A DNA stretch of 64,000 bases from an uncultured bacterium (GCA_905214675.1 CAJMMS010000001.1:1-64000); one strand, 5' to 3'. Numbered from the stretch's first letter, positions 8,551-16,655 are shown. A program made the numbers and translations. The notes: generated by a model not told the origin, from the letters alone.

Positions 8551-9327
8551 ATGGAACAAAATCAAAGAAGAGAATTTCTGATCCGTGAACTTTTGCAGGA
8601 AGAAGCAAATTATCATGATATACAAATGCCAGAGGATTGTGTGCAGCAGAAAATCCTGTTGCGTTCACTTTTGAATGTGCGTCCGCCGAGAAAAAGCAGT
8701 TCCCGTTTTCTGGAAGTACAGAATGCGTATCTTCAGGAAGAAGTACGGGAAAAAGGCATTGTGAAAACAGAGGACCTGACACCGGTGAAGGAAGGTATTT
8801 ATATCTGGCAGGGTGATATTACAACGCTGGAATGTGATGCGATCGTAAATGCGGCAAACAGTGGCATGACTGGTTGTTATGTGCCAAACCATGCATGTAT
8901 TGACAACTGTATCCATACCTTTGCCGGTGTACAGCTCCGGTTTCGTTGTGCAGAAATTATGGAAATCCAGGGATATGAAGAGCCGGCCGGACAGGCAAAG
9001 ATTACACCGGCTTACAATCTGCCATGCCGTTATGTACTGCATACGGTAGGGCCGGTTATACAACAGGATTATCCAACGTCAAGAGACTGTCAGCTTCTGG
9101 CGTCGTGCTATCAGTCGTGCCTGAAACTGGCGGCAACGTATGAACTTGAAAGTGTTGCATTTTGTTGCATCTCAACCGGAGTTTTTCATTTCCCAAATGA
9201 CCGGGCAGCAGAAATTGCAGTGCAGACGGTGCGGGAATTTCTAAAAAAACAGACCAGTGTAAGGAAGGTGATCTTCAATGTTTTCAAAGATATGGACAAA
9301 GAAATCTATGAGCGGTTACTTAGATGA
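8551..9327 (+). CDS. Zinc-dependent macrodomain ADP-ribosyl hydrolase (Zn-macro)
   Basis: A 258-residue protein. An N-terminal helical extension (about 1-80) precedes a macrodomain (about 85-255) with QGDITTLECDAIVNAANSGM and the later CISTGVFHFPN loop. Residues C109, H114 and C116 (GCYVPNHAC) form the metal-ligand cluster of zinc-dependent macrodomains, which remove ADP-ribose from proteins. The ATG at 8551 follows CAGGAG at 9-nt spacing; an in-frame ATG at 8533 has no such site. The sirtuin gene begins inside its 3' end. In related operons the sirtuin modifies a lipoylated GcvH-like carrier and the macrodomain reverses it; no carrier gene is nearby. Confidence 0.88.
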   Translation: MEQNQRREFLIRELLQEEANYHDIQMPEDCVQQKILLRSLLNVRPPRKSSSRFLEVQNAYLQEEVREKGIVKTEDLTPVKEGIYIWQGDITTLECDAIVNAANSGMTGCYVPNHACIDNCIHTFAGVQLRFRCAEIMEIQGYEEPAGQAKITPAYNLPCRYVLHTVGPVIQQDYPTSRDCQLLASCYQSCLKLAATYELESVAFCCISTGVFHFPNDRAAEIAVQTVREFLKKQTSVRKVIFNVFKDMDKEIYERLLR

Positions 9328-10207
9328 TCGGATTCAAAAACTGAAAAAGGCATTAGCGGATGCAGATTCTGTTGTGATCGGGGCAGGAGCCGGACTTTCC
9401 ACTTCCGCAGGATTTGAGTATCTGGGAGAACGGTTCCGGAAATATTTTTCGGATTTTGAAGAAAAATACGGATTTCATGATATGTATTCCGGCGGATTTT
9501 ATCCATATGACTCGCTGGAAGAATACTGGGCATTCTGGAGTCGTTACATTTATATCAACCGTTATATGGATGCCCCTCAAAAGGTATATGAAAGCCTGTA
9601 TGATCTGGTAAAAGAAAAAGATTATTTTGTTCTCACGACAAATGTAGATCATTGTTTCCAGAAAGCAGGATTCGATAAACACCGCCTTTTTTATACGCAG
9701 GGTGATTACGGACTTTTTCAGTGTATGGAACCATGCCATAAGACAACTTATGACAATAAAGAAGCAGTGCGTAAAATGCTGCACGCGCAGGGCTATTCCT
9801 TTGAGAAAGAAGGGGAATTGTATTTACCGGAAGGAGTATCACCAAAAAGAAAAATCCCGTCAGAACTGGTACCATATTGCCCCGTTTGTGGAAAACCAAT
9901 GACCATGAATCTCCGCTGTGACGATACCTTTGTCGAGGACGAAGGATGGCACAGGGCAGCCTTACGGTATGATGATTTTCTGCGCCGCCATAAAAAAGAA
10001 AGAATAATGTTTCTGGAACTTGGAGTTGGTTACAATACTCCAGGAATTATAAAATATCCATTCTGGCAGATGACCCTGGAAAATCCACAGGCAGTTTACG
10101 CATGCGTTAATTCAAAAGAAGCATTTGCGCCAGAGGAAATTCAAAGACAGACGATATGCATAGCTAATGATATAAAAGAAGTGCTCACTATGATGTGTAG
10201 AAAATAA
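9278..10207 (+). CDS. SirTM-type (class M) sirtuin, protein ADP-ribosyltransferase
   Basis: A 309-residue Sir2-fold protein. The Rossmann loop GAGAGLSTSAGFEY, the catalytic-site N122 in TTNVDH, and a CPVC zinc-knuckle half are visible. The usual catalytic histidine region reads YTQGDYG, with glutamine Q141 where deacetylating sirtuins have histidine. This is the class M pattern linked to ADP-ribosyl transfer rather than deacylation. AGGAAGGTG lies 9 nt before the ATG at 9278. Translation from 9308 is possible but has a weaker site. The gene overlaps the macrodomain gene by 50 bp, arguing for coupled writer and eraser. Confidence 0.88.
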   Translation: MFSKIWTKKSMSGYLDDRIQKLKKALADADSVVIGAGAGLSTSAGFEYLGERFRKYFSDFEEKYGFHDMYSGGFYPYDSLEEYWAFWSRYIYINRYMDAPQKVYESLYDLVKEKDYFVLTTNVDHCFQKAGFDKHRLFYTQGDYGLFQCMEPCHKTTYDNKEAVRKMLHAQGYSFEKEGELYLPEGVSPKRKIPSELVPYCPVCGKPMTMNLRCDDTFVEDEGWHRAALRYDDFLRRHKKERIMFLELGVGYNTPGIIKYPFWQMTLENPQAVYACVNSKEAFAPEEIQRQTICIANDIKEVLTMMCRK

Positions 10208-10226
10208 TAAGTTGTCGGTGGTTTTC

Positions 10227-10323
10227 TATACACTGCGCCAGGAAACAGCCTTCCGCCCAGTCGGCGCCAAAGGCGCCTGTATCTGGGGCAAAGAGAAGCT
10301 GGACGGCGTCCTGTTTCTGTATA
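10227..10323. repeat. Nested palindromic element between convergent genes
   Basis: TATACA (10227-10232) and GAAACAG (10242-10248) pair with CTGTTTC-TGTATA (10311-10323). Inside are CCCAG-TC-GGCGCC (10256-10268) pairing with GGCGCC (10272-10277) and CTGGG (10283-10287), and a small GGAC-GGC-GTCC hairpin (10301-10311). There is no long T tract. It may act as a bidirectional terminator or be a dispersed palindromic repeat. No second copy is apparent in this window. Confidence 0.5.
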
Positions 10324-10342
10324 TCAATTTCTCGGTAATGTT

Positions 10343-10948
10343 TTATCCCTCAATCACTTTCTTGATTGCATCGTAAAGTTCATCATAGGTTTCAAATGCC
10401 GGAAGCTGAGGATATTCTGCCTTAATGGCATCGGTGCTTCTGAATAAGAAACCTGCTTTACTTGCCTGGATCATGCCAAGGTCATTGTGACTGTCACCGC
10501 TTGCGATAGTATCGTAACCGATGGACTGCAGAGCTTTGACCGTTGTATATTTGGATTTTTCACAACGCATCTTGAAATCAACGATTTCTCCATTGTCAGC
10601 AACGACCAGAGAGTTACAGAAAATGGTCGGGTAGCCAAGTTTTTTCATCAGCGGACCTGCAAACTGTGAAAAAGTATCACTGATAATAATCACCTGGGTC
10701 AGTTCTCTTAATTTATCCAGAAATTCTTTTGCGCCAGGGAGCGGATCGATTTTGGCGATCGTTTCCTGGATTTCTTTCAGTCCAAGATTATGTTCTTTCA
10801 AAATATTAAGACGGTATTTCATCAGTTTATCATAGTCCGGTTCGTCCCTGGTGGTTTTCTTTAATTCCGGTATACCAGTTTCTTCTGCAAAGGCAATCCA
10901 GATTTCCGGTACCAGTACACCTTCCAGGTCTAAACATACAATTTCCAT
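10343..10948 (-). CDS. thrH: ThrH-like HAD phosphatase (phosphoserine phosphatase/homoserine phosphotransferase)
   Basis: A 201-residue HAD-superfamily enzyme. Motif I is DLEGVLVPEIW, with the second Asp replaced by Glu as in ThrH. IISDTFSQFAGP is motif II, CEKSK supplies the motif III lysine, and SGDSHNDLGM is motif IV. ThrH from Pseudomonas dephosphorylates phosphoserine and can transfer phosphate to homoserine; which activity applies here is unknown. The ATG at 10948 follows GGAGG. An ATG four codons upstream overlaps that GGAGG and is rejected. Convergent with the sirtuin gene, divergent from the DUF362/HXS operon. Confidence 0.88.
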   Translation of the reverse strand: MEIVCLDLEGVLVPEIWIAFAEETGIPELKKTTRDEPDYDKLMKYRLNILKEHNLGLKEIQETIAKIDPLPGAKEFLDKLRELTQVIIISDTFSQFAGPLMKKLGYPTIFCNSLVVADNGEIVDFKMRCEKSKYTTVKALQSIGYDTIASGDSHNDLGMIQASKAGFLFRSTDAIKAEYPQLPAFETYDELYDAIKKVIEG

Positions 10949-11008
10949 TTTATCCTCCATTCTGATACAGTGGTAACGCTGTATCGTTTCAAATGTATTT
11001 TCCAGTCT

Positions 11009-11014
11009 ATTATA
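11009..11014 (-). promoter_or_regulatory. Possible -10 of the thrH-like gene
   Basis: TATAAT on the minus strand at 11014-11009, without a convincing -35. A short hairpin (GATACAG...CTGTATC, about 10965-10985) lies between it and the ribosome binding site. Confidence 0.35.
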
Positions 11015-11060
11015 GTCGAAAACTCAGAAAACTACCACTGGAAATTTCAGAAACTTGAAG

Positions 11061-11089
11061 TTGCGCTATATGCAAAAGCAGATTATAAT
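11061..11089 (+). promoter_or_regulatory. Promoter of the DUF362-HXS-pepT operon
   Basis: TTGCGC (11061-11066), 17-bp spacer, TATAAT (11084-11089), 52 bp before the DUF362 ATG. No other convincing promoter or terminator is seen before the end of pepT at 18331, so the whole HXS cassette may be one transcript. Confidence 0.65.
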
Positions 11090-11140
11090 ATGATCAAGAC
11101 TCAAAAGAGCCGGAATCTATCTTTTTATGGAGGTATCGTG

Positions 11141-12004
11141 ATGAAATCAAAAGTTTATTTTTCAAGAGAGATTACACCGGAAAAAGTTGTAGAATTATAT
11201 AAGGCAGCAGGGAAAGAATTACCTGGTAAAGTGGCTGTAAAATTACATTCCGGAGAGCAGGGAAACCAGAATTTCCTGAAACCGGAATTCTGGAAACCAA
11301 TGATCGAAGCAGTAAACGGAACAGTTGTTGAGTGTAACACGGCTTATGAGGGCGAGCGCAATACGACGGAAAAACATAAAGCAACCATGGAAAAACATGG
11401 ATGGAGCAAATATTTTGATGTGGATATTCTGGATGCAGAAGGACCGGATCTGGAACTTGCAATCCCGGACGGCAGAAAGATCCAGAAAGATTTTGTCGGA
11501 AAAGATATTGCCAATTATGATTCTATGCTGGTGCTCTCTCATTTCAAAGGACATCCGATGGGTGGATTCGGCGGAGCATTAAAACAGCTTTCTATCGGAT
11601 GTGCATCTTCTTATGGGAAAGCTTATATTCATGGCGCGGGCATTCCGGAAAATCTGTGGACAACGGAGCAGAATGCATTTCTGGAATCTATGGCAGATGC
11701 GGCAAAAGCAGTAGTAGAATATTTTAAAGGCAATATGGTCTTTGTAAATGTTATGAAGAATATGTCGGTAGACTGTGACTGCTGTGCAGTAGCAGAAGAT
11801 CCGTGCATGAAAGACATCGGTATCCTGGTATCCCTTGATCCGGTTGCCGTAGATCAGGCATGCCTGGATCTGGTATATTCTTCCGATGATCCGGGACGCG
11901 ATCATCTGGTAGAGCGTATCGAGACACGTAACGGAGTGCATACGGTAGAGTGTGCGGCAGATCTGGGATACGGTTCCAGAGAATATGAACTGATTGAACG
12001 GTAA
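11141..12004 (+). CDS. DUF362 family protein
   Basis: A 287-residue DUF362 protein with HSGEQGNQNFL near the start, SHFKGHPMGGFGGALKQLSIGCAS in the middle, and a cysteine cluster DCDCCAVAEDPCMKDIGILVS followed by DPVAVDQACLDLV. The biochemical role of the family is unclear; some members carry ferredoxin-type Fe-S domains, but this one has no separate ferredoxin domain. The ATG at 11141 has GGAGG at good spacing; an upstream reading from 10970 would cross the promoter. The gene ends 14 bp before hxsD, so it is probably co-transcribed with the HXS genes. Confidence 0.85.
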   Translation: MKSKVYFSREITPEKVVELYKAAGKELPGKVAVKLHSGEQGNQNFLKPEFWKPMIEAVNGTVVECNTAYEGERNTTEKHKATMEKHGWSKYFDVDILDAEGPDLELAIPDGRKIQKDFVGKDIANYDSMLVLSHFKGHPMGGFGGALKQLSIGCASSYGKAYIHGAGIPENLWTTEQNAFLESMADAAKAVVEYFKGNMVFVNVMKNMSVDCDCCAVAEDPCMKDIGILVSLDPVAVDQACLDLVYSSDDPGRDHLVERIETRNGVHTVECAADLGYGSREYELIER

Positions 12005-12018
12005 AGGGAAATGGGAAA

Positions 12019-12420
12019 ATGTTGAAATATGAGGAAAAACAGGACGGAACGTTTGTATTTCAGATTAAAAAGGAATTGTATCCAATAAAAGCACTCTATC
12101 GTGCCGCTTATCTATTTTTGGATGACTATTATGTCGGGATGGACTGTGATAAGGAGCATTACGTTGTGATCTTTTCTGGAAAAGAAAAAAGAGCAGATCG
12201 TGATGATATCGGCAGATTTCAAAATGAACTGCTTGCCCAGAGTATCAAGTGTATTGCGGATCAGGATACAAAACAGATCCGGGAGCTGATCGTGACAAGG
12301 GCACTTTACAGTGCCTTTATCCCGGAAGAGAAAACAGATGAAAACGAGGAAACACAAAATACAGAGCCGGAAGACGATTACGATTTGGATGAGATCGCGA
12401 AAGCGTGGTACGATGAATAA
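12019..12420 (+). CDS. hxsD: HxsD-like protein of a His-Xaa-Ser system
   Basis: A 133-residue soluble protein resembling HxsD, the small conserved partner in HXS loci. Shared features are a KELYPIKALYRAAYLFLDDYYV opening, a strand ending FSGKEK, and the helix NELLAQSIKCIADQDTKQIR leading to ELIVTRAL. This corresponds to the region named for an LLNDYxLRE motif, here divergent. HxsD has no known catalytic motif and could be a recognition or carrier component for the radical SAM pair. The tail after residue 105 is acidic. It overlaps the next gene by 8 bp (ATGAATAA). Confidence 0.8.
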   Translation: MLKYEEKQDGTFVFQIKKELYPIKALYRAAYLFLDDYYVGMDCDKEHYVVIFSGKEKRADRDDIGRFQNELLAQSIKCIADQDTKQIRELIVTRALYSAFIPEEKTDENEETQNTEPEDDYDLDEIAKAWYDE

Positions 12421-12634
12421 TTTAAGGCTGCATATGGATCTCTACAGCGAAAGAGCGGTGAATAATTCGATTCAGGCTTTTGGGGAAATTGCGCAGATTG
12501 TCTGTCAGAAGAAGGCACCGTATTATGAACTGACCTTTGAAAAATGCAGGGCAGATGTGCAGTTGACGATAAAAGAATTTGGCAATTTTGTACTGGCAGA
12601 AACGATAAGGGATAAAGGAGAAATTTATGATTGA
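12413..12634 (+). CDS. Small HXS-operon protein of unknown function
   Basis: A 73-residue soluble protein (MNNLRLHMDLYSERAV...) starting inside the last codons of hxsD (ATGAATAA overlap) and ending 8 bp inside the A24 peptidase gene. I do not recognise a family. It has one Cys near the middle (IVCQKK) and another in FEKCRAD, and looks alpha/beta with an aliphatic central strand. The tight overlaps on both sides make it very likely a real, translationally coupled part of the cassette, possibly a second recognition-type component. Confidence 0.75.
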   Translation: MNNLRLHMDLYSERAVNNSIQAFGEIAQIVCQKKAPYYELTFEKCRADVQLTIKEFGNFVLAETIRDKGEIYD

Positions 12635-13649
12635 TATCATTATGATTCTTTATCTGCTTTTTATCTGTGTTGTGGCAGCAGTGACAGACTGGAAAAAGGG
12701 AAAAATTTATAACAAATGGCTGACGTTTGGCATGTGTCCGGGAGTGGTTCTGGTGATTCTGTATTATGTGCAGCATCCGGAGAGTATTCTTCTGTTTCTG
12801 ACAAACCTGGCAGCAGCTTTTGCGATCGCCATTCTGTTTTTTGCTCTGAAATTATGGGGAGCAGGTGATTCTAAACTGTGGCTGTTTGTGAATTTTCTTT
12901 ATCCGACGGGGTGGTATGTAACAACCGGGACAATGCTGTTTCCGTCCATGCTTCTGTTTATGGTGATCTTTGTGGAAGCATATCTTTATCTGATTGCAGA
13001 GTCTCTCTGGTATCGCTTTTTCAGAAAAGAGAAAGGTGTAGAATTTGAAAAAATCCCGGTAAATGCAGATCAGGTCTGGAATCTTTGCTTTTCGATTGCA
13101 TTTCTGTCAGTTGTTTATACAGTCTGCGCGTTTGTGCTGAAAGGTTATTATGAAAGCAACCGTATTTTTTTTGCAGTGGTAGGCATTTTGCTGACAAACA
13201 AGCTGGTGACGCTTCAGATTCCGAAAAAGAAATTCTGGACAGTTCTGATGATGGCAGGTTATCTGATCTTCAGTTTCTGGTTTTATGGTGGATTTGATCT
13301 GAAGATGCTTGGACTGACGGTACTTCTTGTTGTGGTTACACATTTCAGCCTCAAATTTGCTGATAAATATAATTACGAATGGATTCCAACAGGTGAAGTA
13401 AAAGAAGGGATGATCTTGTCGTATTTTGCAGTGCAGCAGTTTGTAAAATCCCGTGTGAAAGGGCTGCCGGTGGCAACGGATGAAACAACAAAATCAAGGA
13501 TTTCAGCAGAAGAGGCAGCAGCCGTGCGGCGATGGGAAACATCAAAATACGGACAGGAGAAGATTATGATCGTGCGGTATATTCCGTTTGCGATTTTTAT
13601 TCTGATCGGCATCATTACATATTTGATTGGGGTATGGCATTTAAAATGA
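12627..13649 (+). CDS. A24-family prepilin-type aspartyl membrane peptidase
   Basis: A 340-residue polytopic membrane protein. The two aspartates of the A24 family are present: D21 in TDWKKGKIYNKW and D81 in the GxGD motif (GAGDSKLW). An archaeal-type second half contains an EGMIL motif and a cytoplasmic stretch with SRISAEEAAAVRRW before a final membrane helix. A24 enzymes cleave short leaders of prepilins and pseudopilins at the cytoplasmic membrane face. No pilin genes are nearby. Its overlaps with the small protein upstream and with hxsC (ATGA) place it inside the HXS operon, so HxsA or the MORN protein are candidate substrates. AAGGAG precedes the ATG. Confidence 0.85.
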   Translation: MIDIIMILYLLFICVVAAVTDWKKGKIYNKWLTFGMCPGVVLVILYYVQHPESILLFLTNLAAAFAIAILFFALKLWGAGDSKLWLFVNFLYPTGWYVTTGTMLFPSMLLFMVIFVEAYLYLIAESLWYRFFRKEKGVEFEKIPVNADQVWNLCFSIAFLSVVYTVCAFVLKGYYESNRIFFAVVGILLTNKLVTLQIPKKKFWTVLMMAGYLIFSFWFYGGFDLKMLGLTVLLVVVTHFSLKFADKYNYEWIPTGEVKEGMILSYFAVQQFVKSRVKGLPVATDETTKSRISAEEAAAVRRWETSKYGQEKIMIVRYIPFAIFILIGIITYLIGVWHLK

Positions 13650-14677
13650 AGGATTTGAGAAAAGACTGCCTGTGGCGGATCGAGCATGAAAACGGCGAGA
13701 TTTATGCGATAAATACCGCAGGTGAGCGAAAAAAAGTAAAAGAGGAAGAAGGAGAAGAACTTCATCATGGAGATGTGCTTGCAATCAGGCAGAGCGGTTC
13801 GATCCGAAAGCTTCATGATGGATATTCTTCCAGCGCACTTGTATTTGTTACAAATCAGTGTAATTCAAATTGTATCATGTGTCCGGATTCGGTAAAAATG
13901 AGGACGCGTCCAAATGAGATTACACCCGCATTTTTAGAGGAATTTGCATCGCTTCTGCCGTCGGATCTGGAGCATGTGGACATTACAGGCGGGGAACCGA
14001 CCCTGTTAAAAGAACATCTTCCACCGTTGATCCTGCGGGTTTGCGACCAGGCAGAAAATGCAGAAGTTCTGATGCTTTCAAATGGAAGAAGTTTTGCATC
14101 GGCAAAATACACGAAACAGTTTGCGGCACTTGCAGAAAAAAGATTTAAGGTTGAGATACCGGTTCACAGTGCCAGAAAGGAGCAGCATGACCGGATCGCC
14201 GGATGCAAAGGCAGTTTTGAGCAGACAAGAAGAGGCATCCATAACCTGCTTGATAATGGTATTGAAGTCGGAATCCGTGTAGTGGTATCCAGACTGAACT
14301 ATCAGGAATTAGATGCAGTTATGGAATTTATCAGCCGGGAATTTCCACAGATTACGTACGTCAACATTATGGGGATGGAAGTGCTTGGAAATGCATGGAA
14401 AAACAAAGAACTTGTCTGGGAAGAGTTTGATCCGCTTCAGCCTTATCTTCAGGAAGCGCTGGAGACTTGTTTTCAGTGTGGTTTAAGACCAAATCTCTAC
14501 AATTTTCCATTGTGTCTGTTTGATCAGAAATACTGGTACTGTTATAAGAACAGTATTAGTGGATATAAGATCCGCTATTTTGAAGAATGTGAAGCATGCA
14601 GCGAAAAACACCGATGCGGTGGATTTTTCTTTTCTACCGCACATCAGACAAACTATAAGGTCAGGGTGCAGAAATGA
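13646..14677 (+). CDS. hxsC: Radical SAM enzyme HxsC
   Basis: A 343-residue radical SAM protein with the 4Fe-4S-binding CX3CX2C triad C72, C76, C79 (CNSNCIMC), a GGEPTL motif, and a cysteine-bearing C terminus (CEACSEKHRCGG) typical of auxiliary-cluster or SPASM-like regions. HxsC is one of two partner radical SAM enzymes in HXS systems, thought to modify the His-Xaa-Ser repeats of HxsA; the chemistry is not established. The ATG at 13646 forms an ATGA overlap with the peptidase stop; an ATG 12 nt earlier is an alternative start. It overlaps hxsB by the same ATGA arrangement. Confidence 0.87.
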   Translation: MKDLRKDCLWRIEHENGEIYAINTAGERKKVKEEEGEELHHGDVLAIRQSGSIRKLHDGYSSSALVFVTNQCNSNCIMCPDSVKMRTRPNEITPAFLEEFASLLPSDLEHVDITGGEPTLLKEHLPPLILRVCDQAENAEVLMLSNGRSFASAKYTKQFAALAEKRFKVEIPVHSARKEQHDRIAGCKGSFEQTRRGIHNLLDNGIEVGIRVVVSRLNYQELDAVMEFISREFPQITYVNIMGMEVLGNAWKNKELVWEEFDPLQPYLQEALETCFQCGLRPNLYNFPLCLFDQKYWYCYKNSISGYKIRYFEECEACSEKHRCGGFFFSTAHQTNYKVRVQK

Positions 14678-16062
14678 AAAAGAATTATTTTAACTACAAA
14701 CAGGTGAAGGACAAGTATCTTCTGACGAATGACCTTGGAAGGTATGCTTTTCTGACGAAAGATCAGTTTTATCGTTTCCTGACAGAAAAACTGGATCCGG
14801 AAGAGAAAGTTACAAAGGACTTGAAGGAAAATTATTTTCTTTATGATGGCAGCGACTATGATTTTGTGGAAGAAGCGGGGAGTGCATTCCGGGATTACCG
14901 GCGGAATCTGTTTCAGGGAGCAGCACTGCATATTTTCGTTCTGACAAAACAGTGCAACCAGCAGTGCGTCTACTGTCAGGCATCTACAGATCTGGATAAA
15001 AGTACGGTTATGTCAGAAGAGACGGCAAGAAAAGCGGTCGATCTGGCATTGCAGGCACCGGCGAAATATCTGACGTTTGAGTTTCAGGGCGGTGAGCCTC
15101 TGATGAATTTTGAGATTCTCAAATACATCGTAGAATATACAGAAGCACAGGAGACAGACAAAGAAGTTGATTTCTCTGTGGTGAGCAATCTGATGCTTCT
15201 TGATGAAGAGAAGTTTGTATTTCTTACCGGACACAACGTAAGTATCTGCACTTCACTGGATGGAGATGAGGCACTGCACAATCAGAACCGCCCATATTTT
15301 AAGCAGAATACGTTTCAGATTCTTGAAAGAAAGCTTGCAATGATCCGAAAAAAGGGAACCGCTGTTTCGGCAATCCAGACAACAACAAGATATTCGCTTG
15401 AACACTATAAAGAGCTGGTAGATCAGTATGTTTCCTTTGGATTTGAACAGCTGATCGTAAGGCCTTTGACGCCGCTTGGGTATGCGGAGAAAAACTGGGA
15501 TAAAATCGGATATTCCGTCGAAGAATTTCTGGATTTTTATAGACATATCCTGGATTATATACTAAAGTTAAATAAAGAAGGAAACCTTATCATAGAAGGA
15601 CATGCCAGAATCTTTCTGAACAAGATTTTTAATCATGATGCCGGGAATTACATGGAGCTTCGTTCTCCGTGCGGTGGGGCGGTCGGCCAACTGGCATATT
15701 ATTACAATGGAAAAGTTTATAGCTGTGATGAGGCGAGAATGCTGGCAGAGATGGGGGATGATAGTTTTTGCCTTGGAAATGTTTACGAAGATCAGTACAA
15801 TGATCTGATGGCAGCGCCGGCATGCAGGGTGCTTGTAAAAGCGTCCTGTCTGGAAGGACTGGGTGACTGCTGCGAGTGTGTTTATCATCCGTACTGCGGA
15901 ACATGTCCGGTGATCAGTTATGCAAAATATAAGACGGTTTATCCAGGGATGATGCAGGAGTACCGGTGCAGCATTTACAAGGGCATACAGGATGCGATTT
16001 TTGAAAAGCTTTATGAAAATGATCCGGAAGTGATTGCGATTTTCAAAAGATGGTGTCAGTAA
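14674..16062 (+). CDS. hxsB: Radical SAM/SPASM-type enzyme HxsB
   Basis: A 462-residue radical SAM protein. The N-terminal ~80 residues look like a peptide-binding region. The CX3CX2C triad is C94, C98, C101 (CNQQCVYC), and GGEPLMNF follows. A long C-terminal cysteine-rich region (CGGAVG, YSCDEAR, CLEGLGDCCECVYHPYCGTC) resembles SPASM domains that hold auxiliary iron-sulfur clusters in peptide-modifying maturases. It pairs with HxsC in HXS loci. The start overlaps the hxsC stop (ATGA), implying coupled translation and probably 1:1 stoichiometry. Confidence 0.88.
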   Translation: MKKNYFNYKQVKDKYLLTNDLGRYAFLTKDQFYRFLTEKLDPEEKVTKDLKENYFLYDGSDYDFVEEAGSAFRDYRRNLFQGAALHIFVLTKQCNQQCVYCQASTDLDKSTVMSEETARKAVDLALQAPAKYLTFEFQGGEPLMNFEILKYIVEYTEAQETDKEVDFSVVSNLMLLDEEKFVFLTGHNVSICTSLDGDEALHNQNRPYFKQNTFQILERKLAMIRKKGTAVSAIQTTTRYSLEHYKELVDQYVSFGFEQLIVRPLTPLGYAEKNWDKIGYSVEEFLDFYRHILDYILKLNKEGNLIIEGHARIFLNKIFNHDAGNYMELRSPCGGAVGQLAYYYNGKVYSCDEARMLAEMGDDSFCLGNVYEDQYNDLMAAPACRVLVKASCLEGLGDCCECVYHPYCGTCPVISYAKYKTVYPGMMQEYRCSIYKGIQDAIFEKLYENDPEVIAIFKRWCQ

Positions 16063-16089
16063 AATGAGTAGAAGGAAAGAAGGATAAAA

Positions 16090-16653
16090 ATGAAAGAACG
16101 AAGAAAAATACGTCAGTATGCAGCAATTCTTCTGTTCGGTCTGATGGTTACGCTGGGAATTTCCGAGCCTTATCAGATGGTTATGGCGGAAGAAACGGCT
16201 GCACAAGAAGGAACAAAAAGTTTTACTTATGCAAACGGTGATGTGTATACCGGCAGTTTTAATGATATTACCGGAGAAAAAGAAGGACGCGGAGTTTACA
16301 CTCGTGCGAATGGAGTGAAGATTACAGGAACCTGGGCTCAGGATATGTTAAAAGGGAAAGCAACCGTGGTCTATTCAAAAAAAGAACGGTTTGTGGGATA
16401 TTTTAAAGAGGATGAAAGATCAGGATCTGGTACGTATTACTTTAAAAACGGTGATAAATTCAAAGGAAACTGGAAAAATGACGTTATGAATGGAAAGGGA
16501 GCTTACACATGGAAAAACAAAAACTATGTAAAAGGGACCTGGAAGAGTGGAAAGTTAAATGGAACAGCAACTTTGAAGCTTGGAAAATATAAATATTCCA
16601 TTAAAGTATCCAAAGGCAAGCTGAAAAAAGTGTACAGCAGAAAGAAGGCGTAA
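16090..16653 (+). CDS. Secreted MORN-repeat protein of the HXS operon
   Basis: A 187-residue protein with an N-terminal signal sequence (KERRKIRQYAAILLFGLMV..., likely cleaved near the alanines around residue 33). About five MORN-type repeats follow: YANGDVYTGSF, RANGVKITGTW, RFVGYFKEDERSGSG, FKNGDKFKGNW and KNYVKGTW. The C-terminal part is lysine-rich. MORN repeats bind lipids or proteins and form elongated beta sheets. It sits between hxsB and hxsA with only 2 bp before hxsA, so it may be an extracytoplasmic partner of the modified HxsA product. GAAGGA precedes the ATG. Confidence 0.85.
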   Translation: MKERRKIRQYAAILLFGLMVTLGISEPYQMVMAEETAAQEGTKSFTYANGDVYTGSFNDITGEKEGRGVYTRANGVKITGTWAQDMLKGKATVVYSKKERFVGYFKEDERSGSGTYYFKNGDKFKGNWKNDVMNGKGAYTWKNKNYVKGTWKSGKLNGTATLKLGKYKYSIKVSKGKLKKVYSRKKA

Positions 16654-16655
16654 AG

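Noticed and set aside
8551..9327. DarG-type antitoxin macrodomain
   Set aside because: No DarT toxin is adjacent; the C-x4-H-x-C cluster and overlapping SirTM gene place it in the zinc-macrodomain group.
10970..11140. N-terminal extension of the DUF362 protein
   Set aside because: The extension covers the promoter at 11061-11089, has no ribosome site and is atypical of the family; the ATG at 11141 has GGAGG.
12627..13649. A24 peptidase as part of a type IV pilus or Tad cluster
   Set aside because: No pilin, ATPase or secretin genes are adjacent, and its gene overlaps tie it to the HXS genes.
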